Positions 9,900 through 21,219 are shown, counted from the first letter of the stretch. The stretch is 64,000 nucleotides of DNA from Planctomycetaceae bacterium (GCA_017795105.1 CP051247.1:5088001-5152000); one strand, 5' to 3'. Notes: generated by a model from the letters alone, not told the origin. A program made the numbers and translations.

Positions 9900-9933
9900 T
9901 GCCGCAACGAGTTCTTTTGAACGAGGGCTGAAC

Positions 9934-11373
<1,440 letters not shown>

Positions 11374-11435
11374 CACAATCGCCACGGAGCCGCGCCGGCT
11401 CCCTGCGAACGCCGAAGTCTCCATTGGGAAGTGAA

Positions 11436-12701
11436 ATGGAAAGCACAGGGACGAAACGAATTCTGCTGGCGATCATGCTGATGCTGTCCGGGCCGCTCAT
11501 GGCTGCCGGAAAGATTCCGCCGCCCGCCAGTCCTCCCGAGTTGAGCGAATCGCTGCGGAAGTCGGCTCTGGAATCGCTGGACGCTCCGGAATTTGGGCGA
11601 AGAAACGCGGCTCAGAAACTGCTCGAACAGGGGGGGCTCGAAACGGCACGTCTGTTGCAGGACTATGTGCAGTCCGCCAGCCTCGAAGGACGAGTTCGAG
11701 CCGTGCAGATTATCGAGCAGATCGCACTCCGCATGCTTCGCAGTCAGGCCGATGACAAATACGAAGAGCTGATCCCAATTATGGATGAAATGCGGCTTGT
11801 CGATGAAGCGGTGATTGGTTCCCGTCTTGAAGAATTTCGTTCCATTCATGCCCGGCTGATCGAGAGCGCCAATATCAGGGCGTTAATCCGGCTCAATGCC
11901 GTTGTCGACTTCGAAACGTCGATGGAAACGGTTCCCGGTTTGTCGCAGCGGTTCAATACCGAGTTCATGGTGCGCATTTATCTGGGGGGCGATTTTGCGG
12001 GGACCGAGGACGACCTGCGGCATATCAGCGATTTGCTTCTGCTGGGAGAACAGCAATTCGGGAACAGCCGTGGTGTCTATCACATCGGAGACTGCCCCAT
12101 TCCGATGAAGACGCTGCAGGAACTCGTGGCCGGAATGCCAGGTGTGCAGGTGGTGCATCGGGGGCCGGCCCGCATCGGCATCATGAGTTCGAACAGTTCG
12201 CTCAACAACGGGAACGAGAACTGGCACATTCAATCGGTGCAAAATGGGTCTTCGGCCAAGTACGCCGGGTTGCAGATTAACGATGTCATCGTTCGGCTCG
12301 ATGGCAAGAACGTCGGCGGTTTCGAGAGCTTTGTCACCGCACTGGAAGCCTACGAGCCGAACCAGACAGCCGAGTTGCACGTGCAGCGAAACTTTGCCGA
12401 GCCGGAGAAAATCACGCTCACACTCGGAGAAGATCTCGAAACCGGAATCGAAGTCGACGAAGACTTTCAGCGGTTCGTTCTCATTCGCAGCGTCGAAGCC
12501 GACAGCCCGGCGGATAAGGCCGGCCTGTCGAACATGTATCGGATCGACCGCGTTGAGAATCAGCCGATGTTCAATCTCGCCGATTACGAACTGGCGATGG
12601 ATCGACTGCGGCAGAGCAACGTGCAGCAGATCACGCTGCATGTTCGGCCGTTGGAAGAAGTTCCCGTTCTACTCCGCGGCTGGGTTGGTCCTTATCGTTA
12701 A
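11436..12701 (+). CDS. Exported protein with two PDZ domains
   Basis: A 421-residue protein with an N-terminal signal peptide (KRILLAIMLMLSGPLMAAG). A helical HEAT-like region follows (35-110: AQKLLEQGG, RVRAVQIIEQIA), then a middle domain and two tandem PDZ domains (about 250-335 and 345-415). Both PDZ domains have the carboxylate-loop character (SAKYAGLQINDVIV; SPADKAGL). No protease domain is visible, so it is more likely a scaffold or sensor than an HtrA-type protease. The ATG at 11436 has GGGAAG upstream and is preferred to an in-frame TTG at 11424. It is the third gene of the set starting at 6861, and its stop overlaps the convergent acyl-CoA dehydrogenase stop by four bases. Confidence 0.75.
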   Translation: MESTGTKRILLAIMLMLSGPLMAAGKIPPPASPPELSESLRKSALESLDAPEFGRRNAAQKLLEQGGLETARLLQDYVQSASLEGRVRAVQIIEQIALRMLRSQADDKYEELIPIMDEMRLVDEAVIGSRLEEFRSIHARLIESANIRALIRLNAVVDFETSMETVPGLSQRFNTEFMVRIYLGGDFAGTEDDLRHISDLLLLGEQQFGNSRGVYHIGDCPIPMKTLQELVAGMPGVQVVHRGPARIGIMSSNSSLNNGNENWHIQSVQNGSSAKYAGLQINDVIVRLDGKNVGGFESFVTALEAYEPNQTAELHVQRNFAEPEKITLTLGEDLETGIEVDEDFQRFVLIRSVEADSPADKAGLSNMYRIDRVENQPMFNLADYELAMDRLRQSNVQQITLHVRPLEEVPVLLRGWVGPYR

Positions 12702-13786
12702 ACCGACCAGCTGGGCGTACACGCGAATTCTCGCAGTGCGGTCTGAGCGACTGGGGCAGGGCACGACCAGACCAGAAAGAACATCGACTCCCGGATTGTT
12801 CTTTCTGCCAGATGTCCGCTGACAAAACCGCTGCCCTTGGCAGCTGTGAGATACGCCTGAGCCGCCCGCAGTACCAGTGAGTTGGCCCGCGTGCGAATCG
12901 ACTGCGGCGTGCACTGATCGCCGGGGCCGGGCTCTCCGGTTTCGGTGGCCATGATATCGGCCACGAGCCGATCGCATTCCTGCTCGAACTGCCGGGCCTC
13001 CGGCTCAAGATCGGAACGGGACGAGGCTTCTTCAAGCAAAGCACGGACCGCCCGCACTGCCACCCCGGTTGCGATGACACTCGTCGTCAGGGAACCGGTT
13101 CCCCCGCCGCCCGATTTCATCACCTGCTCCACGGGCCCGGCGACAACCTGCCACGGATCGACAAACACATTGTCGAGATTCAGATTCCCCGTCGCCGATG
13201 CGGTTAGAGCGAGCATTTCTGCCGTCGTGCCGTATCGCAGTCCCTCCGTTTCTGAAGGAATGGCCACAAGAACCTGCCGACCATCGTCCAGAGTTCCGCC
13301 CGTCACCAGCACATCGGCATGTCGAACGCCCGTGACCCAGGGAACGAATCCGTTCAGCACGAATCCCTCGCCCTCGGAGCGGGCAGTGACCGACGGGGTG
13401 CCAAGATGCTGACGAGATGTCGAAAGATGCGAAATACCGACCGTGGCCCAACACTCTCCGCTCGCCAGTCCGGGCAGCAGACGGGCTTTCAGTTCTTCAT
13501 TCCCGGCGGCAACGATTCGCTGTACTGCTGCGTTGCGTTGCGAGAAAACGAACGAAGTCGTCAGGCAGGCCGCGGAGACGTCGAGAAACATTCGCGACAT
13601 CTGCGTCGGTTCGGTCGGCGTGCCCCCGTAGTGTTCGGGGATATCCCAGCGAGAAACGCCGGCCTCGGCGAGTTGCCGCAGTTGAGCGTTCGGCCAAAGT
13701 CGTTGCTGATCGGTTTCAGCGGCCAGTTCGGCAATCTGATCGAGCACTTCGGAATCGATCGACTCGGAGTATTTCGCATCGGGCAT
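12698..13786 (-). CDS. Acyl-CoA dehydrogenase-like flavoprotein
   Basis: A 362-residue cytoplasmic protein with the acyl-CoA dehydrogenase layout. It has an N-terminal helical domain (LRQLAEAGVSRWDIPEHYGG), a middle beta domain with the FAD-contacting region (ATVGISHLSTSR, then GFVLNGFVPWVTGVRHAD) and a C-terminal helical bundle. The middle part resembles DszC/monooxygenase-type members at least as much as fatty-acid dehydrogenases. I could not locate a convincing catalytic Glu. No CoA ligase, thiolase or electron-transfer flavoprotein gene is adjacent, so the substrate is open. Start at ATG 13786 is chosen over an in-frame GTG at 13801; neither has a strong ribosome site. Confidence 0.75.
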   Translation of the reverse strand: MPDAKYSESIDSEVLDQIAELAAETDQQRLWPNAQLRQLAEAGVSRWDIPEHYGGTPTEPTQMSRMFLDVSAACLTTSFVFSQRNAAVQRIVAAGNEELKARLLPGLASGECWATVGISHLSTSRQHLGTPSVTARSEGEGFVLNGFVPWVTGVRHADVLVTGGTLDDGRQVLVAIPSETEGLRYGTTAEMLALTASATGNLNLDNVFVDPWQVVAGPVEQVMKSGGGGTGSLTTSVIATGVAVRAVRALLEEASSRSDLEPEARQFEQECDRLVADIMATETGEPGPGDQCTPQSIRTRANSLVLRAAQAYLTAAKGSGFVSGHLAERTIRESMFFLVWSCPAPVAQTALREFACTPSWSV

Positions 13787-14162
13787 GGAGGATACCTGCA
13801 CGGCTGTGGGCTAAAGACGAGCGTACGCGGGCGGAGACCCGGAAGAACCTGGGGTGGGAATTGATCTCCACGATTCTATCATCCAGTGTAGTCGCAGTCT
13901 GGCGGCTCTCCTAGAGGCTCCAGGCTTCGGTTTGAGGTGAACCGGTGACGACGACCGCGGACGAAGCGTTTCGCCGGTGTTGCGTCGGATTCTGAGGTCG
14001 GACAATTGTAATGGCGATGGCGGGATTCTACCCTGATGCTGCATCGCGGGGCTTCAAAGACTCCGGAATCCCCGAGACCGTCGAACCGGCACCAGTGAAG
14101 TTCCTTCCTGTACCGGGCAGCGAACTGCCCCTGCCACTCTTTTTCCGCACGAAAGTCTCACC
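13787..14162. other. Divergent intergenic region, no gene seen
   Basis: 376 bases between the divergent acyl-CoA dehydrogenase and DMT-like genes. It should hold promoters for both. I see no convincing -10/-35 pair, no RNA gene and no conserved ORF. Short ORFs here are arginine-rich out-of-frame translations. Confidence 0.4.
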
Positions 14163-14717
14163 ATGAAACTTCTGTTTCCCATTCTCTTCGCCTGTGGTAC
14201 TGCCCTGTGCTGGGGACTTTACGGCCCCACGATTCAAAATGCCCGCAGCACAACCGGCGCCTGGAGCCCGTTTAAGCCTTACGTCTTCATCGGCGTGGCG
14301 TATCTCGTTTGGGCCTGTGGCGGCGGGCTAATGGGAATGAAGTTCAAGCAGGATCTGTTCACCTTTGGCGGGGCACAGAGCCCGGCCATGATCTGGGGCT
14401 TCCTGGCCGGAACACTGGGAGCCATTGGAGCATTGAGCCTGACTTCGGCGATGCTTTCGGGAGGGAAACCGCTGTTCGTCATGCCGATTGTGTTTGGCGG
14501 GGCGGTCACGGTTACCGCCATAGTGTCAGTCATACAGATGAGGGACGTCAGTCATACCAGTCCGCTGCTGTGGTTGGGCATGCTGATGGTGGTTTCCGGG
14601 GTTGTTCTCGTCGCGAAATATACGCCACACGGACATCCTCCGAAAAAGCCGGCCGTGGCGACCGAACAGGCCGGGCAGGCGGACGTTCCCGCTTCGAGCA
14701 GCCCCTCGGACCACTGA
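14163..14717 (+). CDS. Half-size DMT/EamA-like membrane protein
   Basis: A 184-residue protein with about five hydrophobic segments. It begins with an EamA-like helix (FACGTALCWGLYG), and a later segment (IWGFLAGTLGAIGALSLTSAM) resembles the DMT repeat. It is about half the length of a usual DMT transporter, so it would have to dimerise, or it belongs to a short membrane family. The C-terminus (HPPKKPAVATEQ onward) is a polar Pro/Ala tail of about 30 residues. It ends 14 bases before bioD and is likely co-transcribed with it. A role in biotin-related transport is possible but rests on position alone. Confidence 0.7.
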   Translation: MKLLFPILFACGTALCWGLYGPTIQNARSTTGAWSPFKPYVFIGVAYLVWACGGGLMGMKFKQDLFTFGGAQSPAMIWGFLAGTLGAIGALSLTSAMLSGGKPLFVMPIVFGGAVTVTAIVSVIQMRDVSHTSPLLWLGMLMVVSGVVLVAKYTPHGHPPKKPAVATEQAGQADVPASSSPSDH

Positions 14718-14731
14718 CGCCGGAACATTCG

Positions 14732-15442
14732 ATGCGCGGATTGTTCATCACCGGAACCGATACCGGGGTCGGGAAGACCTACATCGCCTGCCAGATTCTC
14801 AAGACCATGAATCAGGCAGGCGTTTCCGTAGGCGCTTATAAACCCGTGTGTTCCGGGAGCCTGCCGGATGCCTCCGGTAAGCCGCGTTGGGAAGATCTCG
14901 ATCACCTCTCCGCGGCACTGGATCATCGCTTTCCGCTCAAGTGGATCGGCCCACAACGCTTCGATGCAGCGGTCGCTCCGCCACGAGCGGCTCGTCTGGA
15001 GAGCAGTCGCGTCGATGAGGATCTTCTGCTGCACGGCCTCAACCCGTGGAAAGAGCAGATCGATTATCTGCTCGTTGAAGGGGCAGGGGGACTGCTTTCG
15101 CCGGTCTCCGACTCGATGAGCAATCTTGATCTGGCTCTCAGTCTCGGGTTTCCGCTGTTGATTGTGGCCCGGGCAGGGCTCGGCACGATCAATCACTCTC
15201 TGCTGACGATCGAAGTCGCCCGATCCCGCGGCGCCCGGCTCGCGGGGTTGCTACTGAACGAATCACACGCCGATTGCGACGACATTTCCCGGCAATACAA
15301 CTGCGAAGACCTCGCTTCCTGGACGGATTGCCCCGTGCTCGGCTGCTGGCCGCATGACGAATCGGACCTCGTTGATGAGAACGGGTTAACAGTCTCGGTC
15401 GATTGGTTGAACCTGTTCGACTTATCACCCAAAGTCGGGTAA
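14732..15442 (+). CDS. bioD: Dethiobiotin synthetase
   Basis: Catalyses ATP- and CO2-dependent ring closure of 7,8-diaminopelargonate to dethiobiotin, the next-to-last step of biotin synthesis. The 236-residue protein starts with the P-loop GTDTGVGKT (8-16). It has KPVCSG for substrate binding, EGAGGLLSPV (the EGAGG motif) and the dimer-interface region TINHSLLTIE. The start at 14732 gives the family's usual N-terminus MRGLFITGTDTG. No other biotin-synthesis gene (bioA, bioB, bioF) is adjacent, so the pathway is dispersed in this genome. birA lies 13 kb away. Confidence 0.93.
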   Translation: MRGLFITGTDTGVGKTYIACQILKTMNQAGVSVGAYKPVCSGSLPDASGKPRWEDLDHLSAALDHRFPLKWIGPQRFDAAVAPPRAARLESSRVDEDLLLHGLNPWKEQIDYLLVEGAGGLLSPVSDSMSNLDLALSLGFPLLIVARAGLGTINHSLLTIEVARSRGARLAGLLLNESHADCDDISRQYNCEDLASWTDCPVLGCWPHDESDLVDENGLTVSVDWLNLFDLSPKVG

Positions 15443-15634
15443 AGTGGATGGCCCAGTCAGTTCGGAGTAAGTTCGAACTCTGGACCGGCTCAGCATCGGA
15501 ACAGACTTCTCGGAGTGTCCGTTCCAGCAAACGACGCGACTGCTGTTCCGCGGCGTTCGAATGGCCCCGTCTGCTGAATCTGCCGATGTTTTTGTCTGTT
15601 GTGATGAACGAGAAGACTTTGGAGTTGCGCGTCT

Positions 15635-16987
15635 ATGTCGGATGAGAATCCTGATTTCAGCTTCCTCAACGAGAAAAAGTCGGATGTCGAAGCTGCTTCT
15701 GGAAACACGAAGAAGTCGGAAGAGACCGATCCGTCCGGAGCTGAAGATACCGATCATATCATGTCGGAACCGGAAACCCCGACGACGTCGGAAACGGGTT
15801 CGGGCCTGAAGTGGATGGACGGTCCGTTGCTCTATCAGGAGCCGGACAGCAGCACGCGGTTTGCATCGACGCTCGACAAGTCTTCTGAACCGAAATCGGC
15901 AACCGACCATCTGAATAAGATGAAGCAGGAGTCGGGGAAAGACTCGGAAGAAACGGCCTCGGCAGTTCCGGATACTGATCCGCCTGTCGAAGAAGCGTCG
16001 GCAACGAAAGAGCCGGAAGCAGCTTCTGAACCGTCATCGGAAGACAAGCCGAAGAGCCGGGAAGAGGACAAGGTCGAAGCAGCATCTGAGCCAATCGATC
16101 AGGTCGCCGTCACGCCCCCGGTCACCCCGCCAGCCGACAAGAAAGACGAGAAGGAGAAGCCGAAAGCTTCGAAGAATCCAGAGAAGAAGCCTGAGAAGGA
16201 CAAGCCAAAGGCCAGGCCGGCTGCTGCCAGGACGGGCGATCGCAAGACGGTCTCCAGTCTGATGCTCACGTTGCTCGTCAGCTACGCCAGTGCCGTCACG
16301 CTGATCTGTGCTTATCTTGTGATGCAATCCTTCAGCGGAAAACCGCACGACCTGGAGAGTCTCCCGGATCTAAAGCCGCCGATGAAGGATGATGAAATCG
16401 CCTATCGGCTCGTCCCCGAAGGAGCATCGCTACCGCCGGGGCACACGCTTCGGCTTGGCGAATCGCGCCGTTTCGGCAATCTGCTTGTTACGCCGTTGCG
16501 GGTCGAGACCAGCGATCTGAAATTCGAGCACTACACCGGCGATCCAGCCCGAAAACGGGAGTCGGTTTCGGATGTGATGAAGCTGTGGGTGCGGTTCGAG
16601 AATGTATCCGACGACCAGAAGTTCGCCCCGCTCGATCGCACTCTGGTGCTAAAACGCATTGTCGATCCCGATCAGCCCGGACGGCTGCGGTCCAATCAGT
16701 TTCTTTCGACCGTGGGCGACAAAGGCAATCTCGATCGCACGTTCCTGCTCTACGATCTTGAAGAGTACGGCGACTGGAACTTTGCCGGAATCAAAGATGA
16801 GCCATTGCTCGGCCCTGGCGAAGTTGTTGAGACCTATCTGCCAGCCGCACCCGCTGCCGATGACGAACTCGATGGCACAGTTGTCTGGCGGATTCAGTTT
16901 CGCAAAGGGTATAACCCGAAGTCAAAACGAGGCGTGACAACGCTCATTGAAGTTCGCTTCAAGAAGAACGAGATTCAGTCGGCTTGA
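15635..16987 (+). CDS. Single-pass membrane protein with a long charged N-terminal region
   Basis: Not a family I recognise. Of 450 residues, 1-205 are low-complexity, rich in Glu, Lys, Ser and Pro, and are predicted disordered. A single membrane helix follows at about 207-231 (SLMLTLLVSYASAVTLICAYLVM). The 235-450 part is globular, with beta-rich character (RRFGNLLVTPLRVE, KLWVRFENVSDD, GTVVWRIQFRKG). It reminds me of planctomycete proteins with an extracellular immunoglobulin-like DUF4352-type domain, but I cannot assign it. GGAG lies about nine bases before the ATG. It overlaps the convergent hydrolase gene by 13 bases at the 3' end. Confidence 0.7.
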   Translation: MSDENPDFSFLNEKKSDVEAASGNTKKSEETDPSGAEDTDHIMSEPETPTTSETGSGLKWMDGPLLYQEPDSSTRFASTLDKSSEPKSATDHLNKMKQESGKDSEETASAVPDTDPPVEEASATKEPEAASEPSSEDKPKSREEDKVEAASEPIDQVAVTPPVTPPADKKDEKEKPKASKNPEKKPEKDKPKARPAAARTGDRKTVSSLMLTLLVSYASAVTLICAYLVMQSFSGKPHDLESLPDLKPPMKDDEIAYRLVPEGASLPPGHTLRLGESRRFGNLLVTPLRVETSDLKFEHYTGDPARKRESVSDVMKLWVRFENVSDDQKFAPLDRTLVLKRIVDPDQPGRLRSNQFLSTVGDKGNLDRTFLLYDLEEYGDWNFAGIKDEPLLGPGEVVETYLPAAPAADDELDGTVVWRIQFRKGYNPKSKRGVTTLIEVRFKKNEIQSA

Positions 16988-17790
16988 GTGACTGACTCGA
17001 TTCGTGGCGCAATATGTCGTTCAATAAAAACGCGGTTCATACAGCTGAGATGACCGCCGTAATGCCAGTCGCGGAGCATTGAGAAGCGATACGGCACCTC
17101 GACATACTTCTGTCGATAGATTTCGTAGCGTTCCCGATCGCTTTCGGGCGGAAGAATGAAGCCGCGATTTCCTGCGGACGTGCCAAAGCGTCGGTCGAGC
17201 GTACCCATCGTCCAGGTGCCGAAGCCCAGGAAATACCAGTCGAGCCGCGATCGGTAACAGTACAGTTGACGTTCAATTCGCTGTAAAGCCGGAGCGAGGT
17301 TGTAGCCGGGGCTTAACGCCGGGGCGATCATGACCGCGCTGTCGACGGCAATCCCGGGAGGCAGAGCTTCAAGAGCTTTGGGGATCATGGCTCCGCCACC
17401 AGAGTGGCCGATGATCGAAACCGGTTTGTCCGGATACTGAGCCTTGTAGTCGCCAATATGCTCAGCGATACGGGCGGCGAGTCGCGAGGTCCGGTTTGGC
17501 AGCCAAAGATTGAAGACTCCCGGTTTGACGCTGACCGTCCAGTCGAAGATCTCCAGGGCGCGATGGACTCCGCCGTCATTCAACCCGTGCGCCACCGAGT
17601 GCGAAAGGGAACTGAGTCCTTCGATTCCGGGCAGGATCAGCACCAGTCCGCGGGCGTACCGTTCCTCGGTGAGATAGGGGAGATCTGGCAGCCGATAGTT
17701 ACCGAGCAGCGCCCGGGGATAGGACAACGTCGCTCGAAAGCCTCGATGAAACGAAGTCTGTTCCCCGTTGCTCCTGCTCGCATCTAACAT
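16975..17790 (-). CDS. Alpha/beta-hydrolase-fold protein
   Basis: A 271-residue protein with the nucleophile elbow GHSGGG (128-133, Ser130) after a beta strand (PVSIIGHS). An oxyanion-type segment lies earlier (LVLILPGIEG, 49-58) and a C-terminal His could complete the triad (WHYGGHLSCM). No signal peptide is seen, so it is probably cytoplasmic. The family is too broad for a substrate; lipase or esterase activity is a generic expectation. It lies directly downstream of the thioredoxin-like lipoprotein gene on the same strand (56-base gap) and may share its transcript. Confidence 0.75.
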   Translation of the reverse strand: MLDASRSNGEQTSFHRGFRATLSYPRALLGNYRLPDLPYLTEERYARGLVLILPGIEGLSSLSHSVAHGLNDGGVHRALEIFDWTVSVKPGVFNLWLPNRTSRLAARIAEHIGDYKAQYPDKPVSIIGHSGGGAMIPKALEALPPGIAVDSAVMIAPALSPGYNLAPALQRIERQLYCYRSRLDWYFLGFGTWTMGTLDRRFGTSAGNRGFILPPESDRERYEIYRQKYVEVPYRFSMLRDWHYGGHLSCMNRVFIERHIAPRIESVTQAD

Positions 17791-17846
17791 TCGTCTTGAT
17801 TCCGTTTCGATCCATCGCTTCGTTACAAACTCGCAGCCAGAGCGGA

Positions 17847-19883
17847 TTACTCCGCTGGCTTTTCTTCGGCAGCAGTCGCTTTCCCGAACTCAATCACCGG
17901 GGAAATGGCCGACTGCAGCACTTCCTGCGAACTATCATCTTGGACGAAGGCGACGACACGCAGCTTCGAGAAATCGTCGGGGACGACATCGAACTTGAAG
18001 TTGCGGTTTTCCTGGAACGCAGCAATCTCGTCGAGCACTTCCTTCTTCAACTCGGTGACATTGCGAGTCGTATTGTAGGTCCCGCTCGTTCCTTTGATCG
18101 CGACGCCGTCGGCGCCTGTCGGAATATCGCGGACAACCATTTCGTGCAGACGAATACCGTTCGGAGCCACGAAGTGGACCAGCGGATCGACGATGAGCAC
18201 GCGGAGCTTGACGGCGTTCCGGTTCTCGGAAACCCCTACGACGTTGACATCGATCTTGAGCGAATCGCCCTCGGCTGAAGCCTTCAGATCGATTGAAATC
18301 GGCGAAGTCATCGAGAGCAGTCCGCGGGCCTGCGATTCTAGGTTTTTATAGTGATCTTCCGCATGGAATACGAAGCCACCCACGGGATCGGACGGGCGAC
18401 CGTTCACTCGCATTGTGGGAGTTCCGCCTTCCCCGTAATAACCGAAACGAGCTTCGCCATCGGACGTGGTGAGCGGGTCCGGCCTCGGAATATGCTGGTG
18501 ATAACGAACGGCAATCAGTTCCGGAGCCGGGAACGTTTTCTCCAGTCCTCCAAGAGCCAGGTCACCAGCCACGCAGGGCGGACAGGCCGATCCGGTGAAG
18601 AGTTCAATCAGAGGGACGCGACGATTCTCTGGCAGATTCGGTTTCTCGTCCGACTTGTTCACGAAGTAGAACGCATTCTCTTCGTAGGACTGATCGAGTT
18701 TCTCCTGCAGCGCTTCCCCTTCCAAGGAGCTCAGAGCTTTCGTTTTCTCGAGTGGACTTTGCGTTTGTCCCTCGGTGTCCGTCGGAATCTGCACCATGCG
18801 GTTCAATCCGGGCAGCACCGCCAGGCGGGCGTAAATGTCGACGGCCTTATCTTTATCGCCGGCGTCTTCGTAATGACTGGCCAGTGAGACCCAGCCGTTG
18901 ATTTCAAACGGACGCTTCTCCAACAGGCTGCGAAGCTCTTCGGCTCCCTGTTGCTGTTCCTCGGCTTCAGCGGACGAAAGCAGATACTGGCTTTCAAACA
19001 GATCGAGCCGCTGCTGATAGACTTCCGGCATGTTCTCGCCAACTAGACTCTTCACTTTGTCCAGACTGCTGCGGGCGATCGAACGATACTTGGACGAATC
19101 CTTCGTCAACTGCGCGATCTGGAAGAGCGTGTCCGGCAGGAGATTGCTTCCCCACCGCTGCGCGGACTGAATTGCTCCGGCTGCAATGGCATCAACCTCT
19201 TCGACCGGCAGATCGTTCTTAATTGCCGTATCGAGGAGAGTGAAGTAGGCCGTGTTCACGAGCGGCAGATCAGGATTGGCTTCGACGAATTTCTTTAAGG
19301 CCTCCATTCGATCGCCAGATTTCAGGGCGGCTTCGAGATCTTTGGTTCCATCGGTGATCTGAGGCGTTTCGACGTCGGACATACTCGTCGACGAAGTCTT
19401 GATCAGCCGAGCAGGAGAAACCTGCACTTCGCCCTTGGGGAAAATTCCCCCGAGGATGACATCGCCGTGTCGCTGTCCTTCGAAGTTGAGAGTGACCTGT
19501 CCCGTTTCGATATTCAGGAGGATGTTTTCATCGCGAAACACGGCCTGATTAACGTGCCAGCTCTGGAACTGCTGCATCGAAGCGGTATCGACCTGCCTGA
19601 CGCCTTTCTTTCCATCCTTTTCCGCGATCTGGATCAGCAGCGGATGAAAATCAGTCGTCTCTTCGGTAATGACGAGCATCCACCGGCCAATCCAGGGCGG
19701 TAATTCTTCCACGTCAGCCGGATCGCCAGTCTGAGGGTCGACGGCTGCCGTCGATGTGCCTTCCGGTGAATTCTCCGTCGTCTGCGTAGGAGCTTCACCC
19801 GATTCACAGCCGGAAAGAAACGTGAATACGAGACCGGCGCACAGGCATGTGCTGAACAGGACAATCCCTTGGAGGTATTTCAT
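17847..19883 (-). CDS. Lipoprotein with helical repeats and a thioredoxin-like domain
   Basis: A 678-residue protein with a lipoprotein signal (FLSGCESG, lipidated Cys26), so it is anchored in an envelope membrane. Residues 55-160 form a beta-rich domain. Residues 170-360 are helical and TPR-like (GWVSLASHYEDAGDKDKAVDIYARL). A thioredoxin-like domain follows with a CPPC redox motif near residue 434 (LFTGSACPPC), and a C-terminal beta domain spans 530-670. The CPPC and the GTPTMRVNGR segment, which has the cis-Pro position of thioredoxins, support a disulfide or thiol function. Partners and substrate cannot be read. It is probably the first gene of a short operon with the downstream hydrolase. 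Confidence 0.8.
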   Translation of the reverse strand: MKYLQGIVLFSTCLCAGLVFTFLSGCESGEAPTQTTENSPEGTSTAAVDPQTGDPADVEELPPWIGRWMLVITEETTDFHPLLIQIAEKDGKKGVRQVDTASMQQFQSWHVNQAVFRDENILLNIETGQVTLNFEGQRHGDVILGGIFPKGEVQVSPARLIKTSSTSMSDVETPQITDGTKDLEAALKSGDRMEALKKFVEANPDLPLVNTAYFTLLDTAIKNDLPVEEVDAIAAGAIQSAQRWGSNLLPDTLFQIAQLTKDSSKYRSIARSSLDKVKSLVGENMPEVYQQRLDLFESQYLLSSAEAEEQQQGAEELRSLLEKRPFEINGWVSLASHYEDAGDKDKAVDIYARLAVLPGLNRMVQIPTDTEGQTQSPLEKTKALSSLEGEALQEKLDQSYEENAFYFVNKSDEKPNLPENRRVPLIELFTGSACPPCVAGDLALGGLEKTFPAPELIAVRYHQHIPRPDPLTTSDGEARFGYYGEGGTPTMRVNGRPSDPVGGFVFHAEDHYKNLESQARGLLSMTSPISIDLKASAEGDSLKIDVNVVGVSENRNAVKLRVLIVDPLVHFVAPNGIRLHEMVVRDIPTGADGVAIKGTSGTYNTTRNVTELKKEVLDEIAAFQENRNFKFDVVPDDFSKLRVVAFVQDDSSQEVLQSAISPVIEFGKATAAEEKPAE

Positions 19884-20060
19884 GGTGTGTAGCTTCGTTT
19901 AGAGGAGCGTTGCTTCTGAGCCCAATCCGCTTACGGCCGCGTGTTCGCAGCTCTCGCGATCCAGTCGGACCGAATAGTTCATTGTAGAGACAGAATCGCG
20001 ACGGGGCAGCCGTCCTTTTGAGAAAAGTTCTTCATCGAGATGGCGGCCGTCGCAGGCATA

Positions 20061-20774
20061 TCAGTCCTGAACTGCAATACGAACCCGGCGGATCTCCAGT
20101 GGAAAACCTTCGGCCTGGAAACCGATAAATCCTTCTTTTCGAGCAGCGGGCTGGCTCTGACAGATCTGCACGCCATTGACGTAGGTGGTCAAAGCGCCAT
20201 CTTTCGACACGGCTTCAATCGTGTTCCATTCCCCCACGGGACGGCGAGCCATTTCGCGGGCGGACTGGTCGTCCTGAATGACGACATCCGGGACGCCTCC
20301 GTTGGCTTTCACGGATGCCATCTCGCTGAACTTGCCCTGCACCTCGACCGATTCCGGCCAGATCTTCTGTTCCGGAGCGATGTAAACGAGCAGCCCCGTG
20401 TTGCTGAGCGGAACCTTTTCTTCACTCAGCCCTTTGCGGGGATAAAAGCGATACTCGAAACGAATCGTGAAGTTCTCAAACGATTCTTTCGACTGCAGAT
20501 ACCCCTTGGGTTCGCCGGTGGTCACGATCGATTGTTCCACGGCTTTCCAAGTGTCTTCTTCCGCGAATACGGGTTCGAATTCGGCGAACGTGAGAACTCG
20601 ATAGCCTTCTTCGGGCGTGAATTCATCGGGTTCAACGATCGGCATGTCAACTTCCGACTCGCTTACGGAAGTCGTTTCCGGAGCCGGCGGGTCAGGTTCA
20701 ACCGGCGGAGCGGGCGCTTCGCAACCGGCCGAGATTAGAAGTCCGAGCATCAGGGGGAGCATCCCGAATCGCAT
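20061..20774 (-). CDS. DUF1080 lipoprotein (3-keto-disaccharide hydrolase-like)
   Basis: A 237-residue lipoprotein (LLISAGCEAP, Cys18) with a Pro/Glu-rich linker and a DUF1080 domain, a concanavalin/laminin-like jelly roll. Family features are FENFTIRFEYRFYPRKG, NTGLLVYIAPEQKIWP and GEWNTIEAVSKDGALTTYVNG. DUF1080 proteins are annotated as 3-keto-disaccharide hydrolases; whether this one is active is unknown. The ATG at 20774 has GAGGA upstream and directly precedes the lipoprotein signal. The longer open frame upstream is not supported. Confidence 0.85.
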   Translation of the reverse strand: MRFGMLPLMLGLLISAGCEAPAPPVEPDPPAPETTSVSESEVDMPIVEPDEFTPEEGYRVLTFAEFEPVFAEEDTWKAVEQSIVTTGEPKGYLQSKESFENFTIRFEYRFYPRKGLSEEKVPLSNTGLLVYIAPEQKIWPESVEVQGKFSEMASVKANGGVPDVVIQDDQSAREMARRPVGEWNTIEAVSKDGALTTYVNGVQICQSQPAARKEGFIGFQAEGFPLEIRRVRIAVQD

Positions 20775-21219
20775 GATGTTCCTCGTGTCTGGAAGGGAAT
20801 TGAGCGGGGATAAACGACTCGGGGCTGGTCCCGATTCGCTGAGGTGCTGACCGGAGTGTATCGGTTGCGATCGTGATTGAGCAAACGACACTCCCTCGGG
20901 TATTCCTGATAACCCGAACCACTGGCAGGACTGATGCAGAAGTTTTACTCCCCGCACGCTTGTCGGAGTTCCCCATTTCTCTGGTCTTCCATGGCGAGAA
21001 AACCAGTCCGACTGGTCGATAAGAGTAGTGGATCGAAACACCGAACCGACGCAATCAACCAGTTGCGTTGAGCCGCCCGCGTGGATGTCCGCTGAAGTGG
21101 ACTTCAATCGCGATCGATCTTCTCCCCCAAGTGCAGTCTACGAGCGATCATATTCTCCCCCCTGGAAGCATGACGATGCGACGCGAACGGCGTCGTCTCG
21201 GCGTGAGGAGTTGTTCAAC
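20775..21219. other. Divergent intergenic region
   Basis: 445 bases between the DUF1080 gene and the small membrane protein gene. A frame is open from 21028 into the small gene, but its composition (Ser/Arg/Pro-rich) is not protein-like, so I treat it as upstream sequence. A weak inverted repeat (ACGCAA...TTGCGT, near 21050-21070) is visible. No RNA gene was recognised. Confidence 0.35.

Noticed and set aside
21028..21219. Upstream extension of the 59-residue membrane protein
   Set aside because: The extension has no ribosome site or protein-like character, whereas the ATG at 21220 has GAGGAG in place.
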